NCBI RefSeq assembly: GCF_003254115.1
Contig: NZ_QKZV01000006.1
Span: 164,570 to 228,569, forward strand
DNA: 64,000 bases
Source: Hydrotalea sandarakina
GTDB lineage: Bacteria > Bacteroidota > Bacteroidia > Chitinophagales > Chitinophagaceae
Reading direction: 5' to 3'
The position numbers and the translations under genes were made by a program. This document shows, in pieces, positions 47,257-56,083 of the stretch (position 1 is the stretch's first letter; each line of letters opens with the position of its first letter). Below the pieces are notes generated by a model. That model saw only the letters and a list, made by a program, of their open reading frames with translations. It made no database searches and had not been told where the DNA came from.

Positions 47257-49185
47257 TTATTTTTCAAGATTGTAAAATTGTTTTGTAGTTTTAATATCAA
47301 CAGCATCAATATTAAAATCTTCATCCATTAAAGAAGTAAGGTTTACATACAATTGGTTTTTGTCCAAAAGCTCACAAAGATGTTGTTTTTGTGCTGAAAG
47401 TGTAAGTGATTTAAATTCATTTAAATACTCATCGTGCTTTTTAATATCTACGTTGTAATTCAAAAAACTTTTGGTTTTCATATGCTCCCATATTTTCAAT
47501 AGAGCTTCGGTGTCTTTGGCATCCTCAATCTGTTCAATAAAAGTTTGATTGTATTTTTTCAATTCAAGATAGACAAATGAACCACCACCTTTCCAATTAA
47601 CACTTTTAGAAATACCCGTTTGTTCCCCATTTATAACTTTTTTTAAACGTACAACACTATCATTTTCATGATAATTCAACTGTTCAATACCAATATATCG
47701 TCTTTTCATTTTATGTGCTACAGCTGCAGTAGTGCCACTGCCCAAATGGTAATCAACAACCAAATCATCTTCCTTTGTAGTTAATTCTAAAATTCGCTTT
47801 ATTAACTTCTCAGGTTTTTTGCCACCGGGTAAGTTAACTCCACCCTCATTTTGGTTTGTTTGAAAAATTTCATCTTCCCATAAATCAGAAATTAATGTAC
47901 CAAAGAAGTTTTGTGTAGCTTCTACTATTATTCTTTCTTTTAATGGAATAAAGACACCGCCATCGTATATTAAAATGAGCTGATTTTTAGAGTTGATATA
48001 TTCTATTACTTCTTTGTTATTTTTTGACTTATTAATTTCAATTTTTATTTTTTCACCAGCCTTTTTATTATTTTTTTCAAGTGAATAAATATTTTCATAA
48101 TTGTTTAATGCATAGCTTTCAAATGTTTTATCATCCTTAAACTTTTGTCTTAAATCATTTACGATATAACCAGTTTCAGTTTTTACAACTTCGTATCTAT
48201 AATTAAAATTAAAGTTACTCTTAATATAAATGGGGTAAAACCTAAAATCAGGGGTTTTAGAATAAAAGAGAATATATTCTTTTACTTTAAATAATCTTTC
48301 TCCCCTCTTAACATTTACTGCATTTACGCCACTTGGTGTACTTGTTTTAACGACAATTGTTTCACGATAATTTTCATTCCCGAAAACTTCATCCATTAAG
48401 ATTTTTAAATATGCTTGTTCATTATCATCACATTGTACAAAAATTGATCCTTCTTTGCAAAGAAGTTCCTTTGCCACTGTGAGTCTGTTTTTCATAAAAG
48501 TCAACCATGTTGACTTATTAAAGCTGTCATTATAATTAAATCCATCATTACCCGTATTATAAGGCGGATCAATGTATATTAGCTTTACTTTCCCGGCAAA
48601 TTCTTTTTTTATGGAATGCAGCGCTAATAAATTATTCCCTCTAATAATTAGGTTGTCGATGATAGTGCCTTTTTCATTTCGGTTAAATTGATCCAAGGGC
48701 TTTTCACCGTTCATGTCAATCCTTTTGGCATTGGTGAAAACCTTTGGTTCTAAAAGTTGTGTAATTTCATCTTGTGCTAAAATTTCATTGAAGAAAATTT
48801 CCTGCCTTTTGTGTTCTTCACGAGTTTGCCCGCCTTCCAAAATGCAGTCTTTAAATGGCCAAACCAAAGCCACTTCGTTGCGTTGTTTCAGGTATTTGCC
48901 ATCAACGGTAAGACCTACTTTGTTTTTGTATAGCGTATAGCTGTTATTCAGATAATTCTTCTGCTCCAAAAATTGCACAAACAAATCTTGTTTAAAAACT
49001 AATGTACCTTTTACATTAATAAAAAAATGCTTTTTCAGTTCTGAATTGTCGAGCAATAGTGCAAGCAATTCTTCGTCAAGAGAGTATGCCTTATTCAACA
49101 CTACCCATTTTTTCAGTTCGCCGTTGTCGGAAACAAATTTGGGATCTTTTTTAAGTTGTTGCTCTAATAGGGTATATAATTTCAT
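47257..49185 (-). CDS. mod: Type III DNA methyltransferase, Mod subunit
   Basis: The 642-residue beta-class N6-adenine methyltransferase has catalytic motif DPPYNTG (206-212) first. The SAM-binding motif with LGSGTT (481-486) follows later, the beta order shared by Type III Mod. The central portion (about 230-470) is the target-recognition region and shows the highest divergence. The N-terminal 150 residues are also Mod-typical. It modifies one strand of an asymmetric site and supplies specificity for Res. No simple repeat that would cause phase variation is visible in the start region. Confidence 0.93.
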   Translation of the reverse strand: MKLYTLLEQQLKKDPKFVSDNGELKKWVVLNKAYSLDEELLALLLDNSELKKHFFINVKGTLVFKQDLFVQFLEQKNYLNNSYTLYKNKVGLTVDGKYLKQRNEVALVWPFKDCILEGGQTREEHKRQEIFFNEILAQDEITQLLEPKVFTNAKRIDMNGEKPLDQFNRNEKGTIIDNLIIRGNNLLALHSIKKEFAGKVKLIYIDPPYNTGNDGFNYNDSFNKSTWLTFMKNRLTVAKELLCKEGSIFVQCDDNEQAYLKILMDEVFGNENYRETIVVKTSTPSGVNAVNVKRGERLFKVKEYILFYSKTPDFRFYPIYIKSNFNFNYRYEVVKTETGYIVNDLRQKFKDDKTFESYALNNYENIYSLEKNNKKAGEKIKIEINKSKNNKEVIEYINSKNQLILIYDGGVFIPLKERIIVEATQNFFGTLISDLWEDEIFQTNQNEGGVNLPGGKKPEKLIKRILELTTKEDDLVVDYHLGSGTTAAVAHKMKRRYIGIEQLNYHENDSVVRLKKVINGEQTGISKSVNWKGGGSFVYLELKKYNQTFIEQIEDAKDTEALLKIWEHMKTKSFLNYNVDIKKHDEYLNEFKSLTLSAQKQHLCELLDKNQLYVNLTSLMDEDFNIDAVDIKTTKQFYNLEK

Positions 49186-49738
49186 CTTTTCGATTATTCC
49201 GATTTATTTAGCTCGTGAAGTTAATTTTAAGCCGGTAACTTGTCAAAAAAGTTCAATAAAATATTCAATCCTTGTATTTAAAGTGTCGTTTGAGGGCTTT
49301 GGGGAAATAAAATGTGCTGAGAGAGTGGGTAGATGCTTGAGGTTACAATTTAATTTTGGCGAAGAAAGCATTTTTTGTCATTATACTTTTTTTATAGCTG
49401 TGTTGCTATTTAAAATTGCATCTGAGTATTGACCTTTTACAATAGAGAAAATTCCATGATTTTCGGCTATAGAAATGGTCATATAAAAATATGTTGGTGA
49501 AATTAAAAAGCAGATCTGAACGTTGAGCCCGAACCGATACTGATGCTTAACCAATGCTGATATTCAATTGTAAAGAATTGTTTTTGAAAATATTTTAGTT
49601 AATTATTGTAGTTCAACATAATCGACAATTGCTTTGAGCATTCTTTAACTTATTCTTCTACAGTATTAAATTCTTTCCCATATATCCCGGCGAAACAACC
49701 AAATGTTCTCTCCTTCCAATTTCTATAGTTTGTCTGCA
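49186..49738. other. 550-bp gap upstream of mod, mostly featureless
   Basis: AT-rich sequence with no convincing frame on either strand. A fragment around 49523-49575 (GAACGTTGAGCCCGAACCG) resembles one end of the palindromic elements found further on. The mod promoter should lie close to 49190-49240, but no exact motif was identified. Confidence 0.4.
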
Positions 49739-50180
49739 CTACCCTTTGTGTAGTTTAGAAAGATGGGGTTGTGGATTTTTGTAATAAGAAATTGTAACGG
49801 AAAATTTACCATCACTTCGAAAAACAATAACAACATTGTCATAAGTAATGAAAGGATAAAGCCTTACAGCTTTTTTTGTATCCTCACCCCAAACGGAATG
49901 TTGAACTGTTCGTTTTAGAGTATTGATTGGAAATATTGATTTTATGCTGTTTAAAACTTCTGAAAAAAATTGATTTACTTGTTTTTTTGCAGCAACTTTT
50001 ATGAAAAGTTATTTGTGTAAAAGTCAAACTCCTCTTACGTCATCATTGTTGATGTTTCTGGTACATAACAATTGAGAAAATCGTCAACAAAAAAAAATCT
50101 CATTTGTCAATAAAATCTTTTGATAAATTATTTTTAAGCGAAACTTTAGCCAAACATTTGTCCAATGTTAAGGGGTATCA
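49739..50180 (-). pseudogene. Decayed gene of unknown family
   Basis: A minus-strand frame is open from 50008 to a TAG at 49739 (about 89 codons) without any ATG. Its product looks protein-like (FSEVLNSIKSIFPINTLK, VWGEDTKKAVRLYPFITYDN, KFSVTISYYKNPQPHLSKLH). The region upstream continues in other frames as short protein-like pieces (LTLDKCLAKVSLKNNLSKDF; FFFVDDFLNCYVPETS). I read this as a gene broken by several stops and frameshifts. The family is not recognised. Confidence 0.5.
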
Positions 50181-50225
50181 ACCAGATTATATGAAAACAA
50201 AAAAATAAGGCATTAAATGAGCAAA

Positions 50226-50618
50226 TCAACACTTAATATCCTTTTCATAATCATCAATAGGATTAGCAAACCAATGTTCTAATTTGTGCTCAAAAACTAA
50301 GATGTATTTTGAATTATGAATTATATGGCCAATATACTTCCCTGCCAACATTTTATGTTGCGTTAAAACTTTAATATCATACAAAAAACTTTCGATTATT
50401 TCTTGCAATAAAATATTATTGCTTTATAGAAACGATTGAATGAATTTATTACGATGATTATATTGAATTTTTAAAGAAATGATATAAGCAAAAATTCCAG
50501 TAAAAGGATTTTCATAAAAGCCTCTTGTTCCAATATCGAAAATGTTATCACTTTCAGTATTTGTTCTGAGAAGACTTTTATCAACATCAGTAAGTATTTC
50601 ATTGAAAGAATATTTCAT
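50226..50618 (-). pseudogene. Small gene interrupted by an in-frame stop codon
   Basis: Codons run from ATG 50618 (MKYSFNEILTDVDKSLLRTN) to TAA at 50424-50426. The same frame then continues without further stop to 50226 (ILLQEIIESFLYDIKVLTQH ... DYEKDIKC). The two halves (64 and about 65 residues) are exactly in phase and of similar composition, so they look like one ~130-residue protein with a nonsense mutation. Family unknown. A readthrough product or two separate small genes cannot be excluded. Confidence 0.55.
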
Positions 50619-50838
50619 TTAATAAGTTTATATTCCGGCTAACATAACAGCAATGCAAATGTTGCTATGACAGCATTCCGCAAGGCGAGAACTTAAACCA
50701 ACGGTAGTTACTGTTGTTGATTGATAATATAAATGATGAAATGAATTTGTAGAAACAATGAAGAAAGGGAAACAGCAGTATAAAATATTATAATATTACC
50801 TCAACTTAAAATATTTTAAAATTTAATAATAAAAGTGT

Positions 50839-51432
50839 TCATAAGTCTTCTAAAGCCAGTTTTTTAACAGTTTCACTGTTGATTTTATCAGAATAAACTA
50901 ACTTAACAAAACTTCGTAGCAATGGGTCGTGTTCTATTGATAAACGTATAGTACCCTTATCAGTTTTGTAAGTTGCATAATATTTGCATTTGTCTGATTT
51001 TACAAAAGACATTTTCAGAAAGTCGCTTTCAGGCTGAAAACTCGATTGAAAAGTCTCACTACTGTCTGAAAAGTTTCCATATTTTTCAGACAGCATTTCT
51101 TTCAAATTAAAATAACTATTTGAAAGATTGGCCCATGTGTTGCTAAAGGGAAACTGCACAGCTATTTTAGCAACCAAATCTTTAGTTTTAAGAGTAGACA
51201 CTTCAACAATACAAGATTTATATAACGCAAAATCGCCTTGCAAAATTGCAACTCCATCATTCATGCTGATTTGTGTAAAGCCATTGTTTTCCATTTTTAA
51301 AACAAATTCATTAAGTGTTCCATCAATAGGTACTCCTTTGAATGAAAGATGCTTGGATGTATCTTGATTTACTTGAGCAAAACCGGGCATAACAATTATT
51401 ATAAGAAATAGTGATGCAGTAAATTTTTTCAT
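50839..51432 (-). CDS. Secreted protein of unknown function
   Basis: The 197-residue protein has a signal peptide (1-19, PGFAQ). The mature part starts with LSFKGVPIDGTLNEFVLKMENNGF, a beta-hairpin/helix pattern seen in a group of secreted Bacteroidota proteins of unknown role. A PsbP-like or SPOR-like fold is possible but not shown. It is a single-gene unit in the minus-strand accessory zone. Confidence 0.65.
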   Translation of the reverse strand: MKKFTASLFLIIIVMPGFAQVNQDTSKHLSFKGVPIDGTLNEFVLKMENNGFTQISMNDGVAILQGDFALYKSCIVEVSTLKTKDLVAKIAVQFPFSNTWANLSNSYFNLKEMLSEKYGNFSDSSETFQSSFQPESDFLKMSFVKSDKCKYYATYKTDKGTIRLSIEHDPLLRSFVKLVYSDKINSETVKKLALEDL

Positions 51433-51723
51433 ATGAAGAATATTTATATAATATTATTAAATTGAATTATCCTTTTAATGGGATGAAACTTGATATTGAT
51501 TAACAGCGTTCAATACTTGATGCTGTTGTTGAATTTAAAAAACTTTCTTCAAGAAATAAAATTCAAATAAACTTAATTAAATCAGGTATTGCCTTTTTTG
51601 AATAAAAGCTATAAAATTTACTATTTGCATATTGTAATTTATTAATATTATTTATTTACTGAAGTAACTTTAATAAACAATTGCAAGTAATAATGGATAA
51701 GGAGATATCAAAGCAAAAACATA
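51433..51723. other. 290-bp gap without a gene
   Basis: AT-rich leader region of the secreted-protein gene. No frame or hairpin of note was seen before the palindromic element at 51724. Confidence 0.4.
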
Positions 51724-51857
51724 CACCTAACGTTTCGCTGCTTGCCACGGGCGAGCTTACCGACCATACCGTTTATTTGGAAAAACAGACTTATTATACT
51801 AAAAAATATCAATTGAAGCGTTGTAGCCTGCTTACAAAAAGTTGATGTTGGCGAGCT
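51724..51857 (-). repeat. attC-like palindromic element
   Basis: Read on the coding (minus) strand, it starts with CGCCAACATC and ends with GAAACGTTAGGTG, where GTTAGGT fits the GTTRRRY core-site consensus. Partly complementary arms carry GTAAGC and GCTTACC/GCTTGCC motifs. It begins 6 bp after the stop of the Pr6Pr gene. Confidence 0.55.
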
Positions 51858-51863
51858 CCTTCT

Positions 51864-52481
51864 TTATGACCTGTTTTTCATGGCTTTTCCCACTCTAATA
51901 AACAAAGCTGAAAGTGCATAGAATAAAGCAGCTATTCCAACTGCATTTATTAAAACTTTTGGCAATCCAAGATTTCCTGCATTAACAAAGTAATAAGGAT
52001 AAAAATTAGAGATCTTTCCCCTTATCAAAATGTAAACTAGATAAATTAAGGGGTATGCTAACCATTTTGGTATTTGTTTGTATGTTATTAATGATTTGTT
52101 TTCATAGAAATACCAGTAAACAATTACCATGATAGGAATAAAAGTGTGAAGCAGTTCGTCCACAATCATTTGAATACCTGTCGGCTTCCATGTATGTCGA
52201 AGGAGAATTTGGTAAATTAGTCCAACAATAGAAATATATACTGTAATTGCTGTTAAAGTGCCTGGCTTATCTATGATTGCGAAGAAACCTTTTTTGTTTT
52301 TAAAAACAATTAATGTGAAGTATATGGCAACAAGTGAATTTGTCAAAATTGTGAAAAAACTAAAAAAACGCAGTGTTGTTTCACCAATGGATGCGCTTCG
52401 ATTTTCTATCATTAACCAATATTGCGTCAAAACTGTAAACCATACGATTAGTGCTAAAAATATCGATATGTTTTTTTTCAT
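51864..52481 (-). CDS. Pr6Pr family membrane protein
   Basis: The 205-residue protein has six hydrophobic helices. The first loop carries TQYWLMIENRSASIGETTLRFFSFFTILTNSLVAIYFT, the family-typical block with the conserved FT.LTN. Mid-protein HTFIPIMVIVYWYFYENK matches the FAR-17a/AIG1-like relatives. Some eukaryotic relatives hydrolyse lipid esters using Thr/His in the membrane. Thr (FFTILTN) and His (LLHTFIP) are present here, but activity in bacteria is unproven. Confidence 0.8.
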   Translation of the reverse strand: MKKNISIFLALIVWFTVLTQYWLMIENRSASIGETTLRFFSFFTILTNSLVAIYFTLIVFKNKKGFFAIIDKPGTLTAITVYISIVGLIYQILLRHTWKPTGIQMIVDELLHTFIPIMVIVYWYFYENKSLITYKQIPKWLAYPLIYLVYILIRGKISNFYPYYFVNAGNLGLPKVLINAVGIAALFYALSALFIRVGKAMKNRS

Positions 52482-52500
52482 ATTGAAATGTATTTAAGCT

Positions 52501-52664
52501 TACCGTTAAAGGTTTGCCTCTCTTCCTAGTTAACAATTTGGCGGCACTATGCTGTCAACCAAAAGCGAAGCTGAATATCAGCACAAACTTTCAATTTTAT
52601 ATGCCATTCCTACATGAAACAAACGGGCTGTGGCAGCTGCTGCATCTATTCGGTTTGTTATGAA
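52501..52664 (-). repeat. attC-like element, degenerate
   Basis: Coding-strand start CATAACAAACCG follows the stop of the 52677 gene by 12 bp and the end is TTTAACGGTA. The centre contains a 19-bp string (52580-52598) identical to one at 60097-60115 inside another element. Arms pair only partly. Confidence 0.45.
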
Positions 52665-52676
52665 GAACAATTTGGC

Positions 52677-53732
52677 TCATAATCCTAAAAATTGAAAAGG
52701 TTTAGACTTTTTAAAAGCTGCTGATACTTCACCTGAATAAGTTTTGTTGTTTGATAAATCCAGTTTTCTTACACCTGCTTTTTCACTGAAATCAATTTTT
52801 TTAAGGTCAACCCAAAAAGTATTTGGTGTAAGTGCTGTTTCAAAGTAATATACCAAGTCTTTTTGATCAGCAACAGAACGCCAACGTGTAGTGGATAAAT
52901 TTGGAAAACCTTCAATTGCGAAACCATAAGGCACCGATACATTTCTAATAACACTAAAAACACCGGCAATGGCTACTCTTGTGTTATCCGTTTGCGGTAT
53001 GGCATTTATAAAAAATGATGCCCTAACGAAACGGTCAGCTGCGGTAACTGAACCGGGAAGGAAAATCTTACCCGGAATATTTTGCCAATATTTAGCTATA
53101 GCCAATTGTTGTTCATATGGAGGATCATTCGTCATTACAGTGTATGATGGGTCATGGTGGATTACCAATTTTCCTTTGATATATTCAAAAATTGCATTAT
53201 CGCCGGTGGCATCTGAAATGGATAAATGCACTGTGGTGAATTTATCTGTGCCGGGGATAAAATCAGAAACTATAGCGAATGATTCCTTACTTAATTCATC
53301 AACAGCTTCTGCAACAGTTGCAAAATTGTCCAATACATATTGTGCCCATAATGATATGGCCATTCCTTTCTTGCCGCCTTCTTTATTGAAGCTTGGATAT
53401 TCTGACTCAACCAACCAGAGTAAGTTTGCAACCAATCCTTTTTCATTCATTCCATCAGCTATGGCGATATCCCATGTGCTAATACCTATGCTACCATATT
53501 TAGAAACCCATTCAATGGAGTTTTTGCCAACTTCACCACTTCTTTTCACACCACGAGGAAATATCCATTGATTAGCAGGAATTTCTATTGAAAAATCCAT
53601 TGACCTGCCTGTTATAATCTTGTTATTTGGTCCTTTGTAAACTACCCTTGTGCAAGCGTTTGACTCAATTCTGCAGCCTAATGCTAAGAAAAACAGCACA
53701 AAAAAAATCGAAATTTTGTTTGTTGTATTCAT
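52677..53732 (-). CDS. Linear amide C-N hydrolase (choloylglycine hydrolase / penicillin V acylase family)
   Basis: This 351-residue Ntn hydrolase has nucleophile Cys27 in NACTRVVYKG. TGRSMDF, IADGMNEKGLVANLLWLVE (substrate/Asp region) and TVMTNDPPYEQQL (Asn) follow, then a final Arg region TTRWRSVADQ. The substrate could be bile-salt-like conjugates, penicillin V or N-acyl-homoserine lactones. The leader ends LALGC (Cys20), a lipobox seven residues before the nucleophile. It is a single-gene unit flanked by a palindromic element. Confidence 0.9.
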   Translation of the reverse strand: MNTTNKISIFFVLFFLALGCRIESNACTRVVYKGPNNKIITGRSMDFSIEIPANQWIFPRGVKRSGEVGKNSIEWVSKYGSIGISTWDIAIADGMNEKGLVANLLWLVESEYPSFNKEGGKKGMAISLWAQYVLDNFATVAEAVDELSKESFAIVSDFIPGTDKFTTVHLSISDATGDNAIFEYIKGKLVIHHDPSYTVMTNDPPYEQQLAIAKYWQNIPGKIFLPGSVTAADRFVRASFFINAIPQTDNTRVAIAGVFSVIRNVSVPYGFAIEGFPNLSTTRWRSVADQKDLVYYFETALTPNTFWVDLKKIDFSEKAGVRKLDLSNNKTYSGEVSAAFKKSKPFQFLGL

Positions 53733-54136
53733 TTTATTTCTTTTTATAGTAATACTTGTATGGCTTTTCTGTTATGCACCGTTTTTCTGTAGTTTCTGGA
53801 TTCTATTGTTTTTTGGCGTAAATACTAACGGTTTGTCGCTAGGCGTAGTAGCGAATTTTTGAATAATAAACTGTCAATGCACCAAAATAATAATACGAGG
53901 CAAAATGTTTAATTAACCACCTAACCCGTCATTGTCCTCAAGTACCTGTTGTAGCTACCCTTATGCTTTACTTTATATGTTCACTATATAAAAATTCTAA
54001 ATTTATTAATTAATTGTATTATAACATAAATTTAATATTAAATTAAATCAAATCATTTTTGTTTTATCCACATCATAAAACACAGTTAGGGTATATTGAG
54101 AGTCGTGATCAAAAAATTTAAAACAAGTCAAATCGA
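53733..54136. other. 400-bp gap; possible element remnant
   Basis: Coding-strand CGACAAACCGTTAGTA around 53819-53835 resembles the distal end of the palindromic elements, but a matching proximal arm was not found. Otherwise AT-rich and without a convincing frame. Confidence 0.4.
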
Positions 54137-54476
54137 TTAGATAGCAGCACCGTTAAAAAAATTGTAATACAACACTATAATTAGCGCATCTTTTGGAATT
54201 CCCGTTTGTTCATGCTTAATCCATTTTTCTACATAATTTCATTTTTATTACTACTCCAACATATGAACCTTTAGCCATTATTTCATTTTCGGCAGCGCTA
54301 GCGCCATTCCCTTTCTTTCTTGATTGCTTAATTAATAAGTAAACTACAGATACTCTTTGTTAGTAGTCAAGTTTCAATTCAGGTGAGAAAATTTGACTCA
54401 TATGATCAACAAAATCTAAAACCATTTGGGCAACATCACCATTGATGATGTAAACTTCATTTACTTTATTTCTCCA
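54137..54476 (-). pseudogene. Decayed gene with a stop and a frameshift
   Basis: The minus strand reads protein-like in three consecutive pieces. NEVYIINGDVAQMVLDFVDH...LKLDY ends at TAA 54360-54362, and the same frame continues QRVSVVYLLIKQSRKKGNG to 54216. A shifted frame then gives VEKWIKHEQTGIPKDALIIV and stops at 54137. No start codon is seen. It is best read as a broken gene of unknown family. Confidence 0.5.
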
Positions 54477-54488
54477 TCAAATAAATTA

Positions 54489-54929
54489 TTAAATACGCCC
54501 ATCTTCTTCATTTATTAAATTTATACAATGTTGAATCGCTTCTTTGCATTGTTCAATAGTGAACATGCCAAAATGGGTAAATTCTAGAGGGATGTTCATT
54601 CTTTTAGAAAGCCAGTTGTAGGCCTCTTTTTGATTTTTAAAATGTGTTTTGTTTCGCCATAGTGGGTCAAAGGTATTATGTCCTTTGTTTTTAAGTTTAC
54701 GCAGTTCCTTATCTGCAACTCTTCCCAATGAAGTTTTATTGCCTGAATAGGTTCCAACGTAATGGTCAGAATTCATGACACACATATAATATTTTTTATC
54801 AACAAATTTTGGCCTAGGACTTTCATTTGCCCAATTTGGATACACCACTTCACCTGAAACTAATTTAGTTTCACAATTACAATATGGACAGAGTTGTCCT
54901 TTAAGTATTTTAATTTGAACATCATTCAT
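54489..54929 (-). CDS. DUF3268 zinc-finger-containing protein
   Basis: The 146-residue protein has CPYCNCETKLVSGE (CxxC) at the N-terminus. YYMCVMNSDHYVGTYSGNKTSLGRVADKELRKLKNKGHNTFDPLW and EAYNWLSKRMNI...FTHFGMFTIEQCKEAI follow. This is the conserved layout of the DUF3268 'zinc-finger-containing domain' family often seen in phage and mobile-element genes. The second CxxC half is degenerate (CVMNSD). Function unknown, and mobile-element association is inferred from the family. Confidence 0.8.
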   Translation of the reverse strand: MNDVQIKILKGQLCPYCNCETKLVSGEVVYPNWANESPRPKFVDKKYYMCVMNSDHYVGTYSGNKTSLGRVADKELRKLKNKGHNTFDPLWRNKTHFKNQKEAYNWLSKRMNIPLEFTHFGMFTIEQCKEAIQHCINLINEEDGRI

Positions 54930-55280
54930 TCAAAATCGTTTTTAGCAAATGCAAATCTTCTGTTTTGAATCGGCATTCTGCACAGAAATTCAGCTCTTTT
55001 AATTTTGCTGAATCCTTGAAATTATTCCTTCATTTTTCTGTTCCTATTCTGTAAGCCAATTTATCATAAGGGTTACACAAAACAACCACGAATATATGCA
55101 AGACTGGAATTAGAATTACTTGTACCGGAATCGTTGCCTATTTATAAATAAAAATCTATGTTCATTCCTATCGTTCAATAAAGATTCTGCTGCCCGCAAC
55201 TGCTGCTGAAAAATTTACCAATATTCAATTTTAGCATTACTCCCAGCCTTACATAAATGCAAATATTGTGCGTTATCAGT
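54930..55280. other. 350-bp gap without a convincing gene
   Basis: It contains coding-strand TGATAACGCACAATATTTGC just after the stop of the 55281 gene and CAGCAGTTGCGGGC further on, which may be a decayed palindromic element. No protein frame was accepted. Confidence 0.4.
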
Positions 55281-55898
55281 TTATTTTAATTTATCCTGTA
55301 CTGACTTTTCAAATATGCCCGTACTTTCTACTTGCAAATCATATGGTGTTACTGACGTCAAATCGCCCTGTGAATTAATATCACCACTACCAATTGTGCC
55401 TTTAGCATTCGCTAACTTTATATTCACAACGGTCTTGCCGGATACTTGTTTAATTCTAACCAACCATTGACCAGTAAGCGTTGTTGGTGTAAAAGAAGTT
55501 GTAAGAGTGAAGGGACCTCTAAATTTGCTACAAACAACAAATGCGTTAGGATTAATCAAACTACCATCCTTATTTTCCCATGTATACGAGTTTAAGAAAG
55601 AAACATAATCGGTGGTAATTACTCCATCAGCTTTATCAATTGTCTTAATGGGCAGTCCTTTTGTTGTAAATAAATCAATTAGTGCACTCCATGTTTCATC
55701 TTTGTCTAAGGCTGTAGAAAATTCATAAGCAGTTGATTGATAGCTATTTTTCAGTGGTATTACTTTGTTATTACAACCAATAATCAGGAATACTAAAACA
55801 AAATTGAATAATCTTAATTTTTTTTCATTTAATAGTGATTTATTATTTAAAACAATTGAAAAGTATAGCACAAAACTTTCAAATATTTTCAAAGACAC
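55281..55898 (-). CDS. Lipoprotein of unknown function, start shifted by an A-tract
   Basis: The frame encodes a typical SPII signal LRLFNFVLVFLIIGCNNK and then a ~160-residue domain (DETWSALIDLFTTKGLPIKTIDKADGVITTDY). In the natural position for the start stands ATG followed by A8 (rev. of 55818-55828). That ATG is one base out of frame; with nine A it would read MKKKLRLF. The open frame instead begins at ATG 55898 with 27 unlikely residues. A domain resembling outer-membrane 'DUF4136/BamC-like' folds is possible but not demonstrated. Confidence 0.6.
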   Translation of the reverse strand: MSLKIFESFVLYFSIVLNNKSLLNEKKLRLFNFVLVFLIIGCNNKVIPLKNSYQSTAYEFSTALDKDETWSALIDLFTTKGLPIKTIDKADGVITTDYVSFLNSYTWENKDGSLINPNAFVVCSKFRGPFTLTTSFTPTTLTGQWLVRIKQVSGKTVVNIKLANAKGTIGSGDINSQGDLTSVTPYDLQVESTGIFEKSVQDKLK

Positions 55899-56083
55899 GG
55901 AATTTATTGATTACCCAACCCTTAGAAATGCTAATTTGAAAATATATTACTGAAGTTAAGAAATAAAGCTGAACAACGAACGTGGGGAACATGATCTGCT
56001 GAGATGCTAGCAGATAGTTGGCATTAAACTGTCCAACTATGCTTTTGCAAATACTTTGATTGCTTGCTGCCGATCTGTATATA

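Noticed and set aside
47257..49185. Phase-variable Mod (phasevarion)
   Set aside because: No tandem simple-sequence repeat was found in the 5' part of mod.
49046..49432. 128-codon plus-strand frame overlapping the start of mod
   Set aside because: Overlaps Mod N-terminus antisense, composition is not protein-like and no homologous pattern was recognised.
52969..53571. 200-codon plus-strand frame antisense to the Ntn amidase gene
   Set aside because: It is fully antisense to a gene with clear catalytic motifs, and its product resembles no family.
54930..55280. A complete attC-like element in this gap
   Set aside because: Only isolated core-like words (TAACGCACAA, AGTTGCGGGC) are present; paired arms could not be established.
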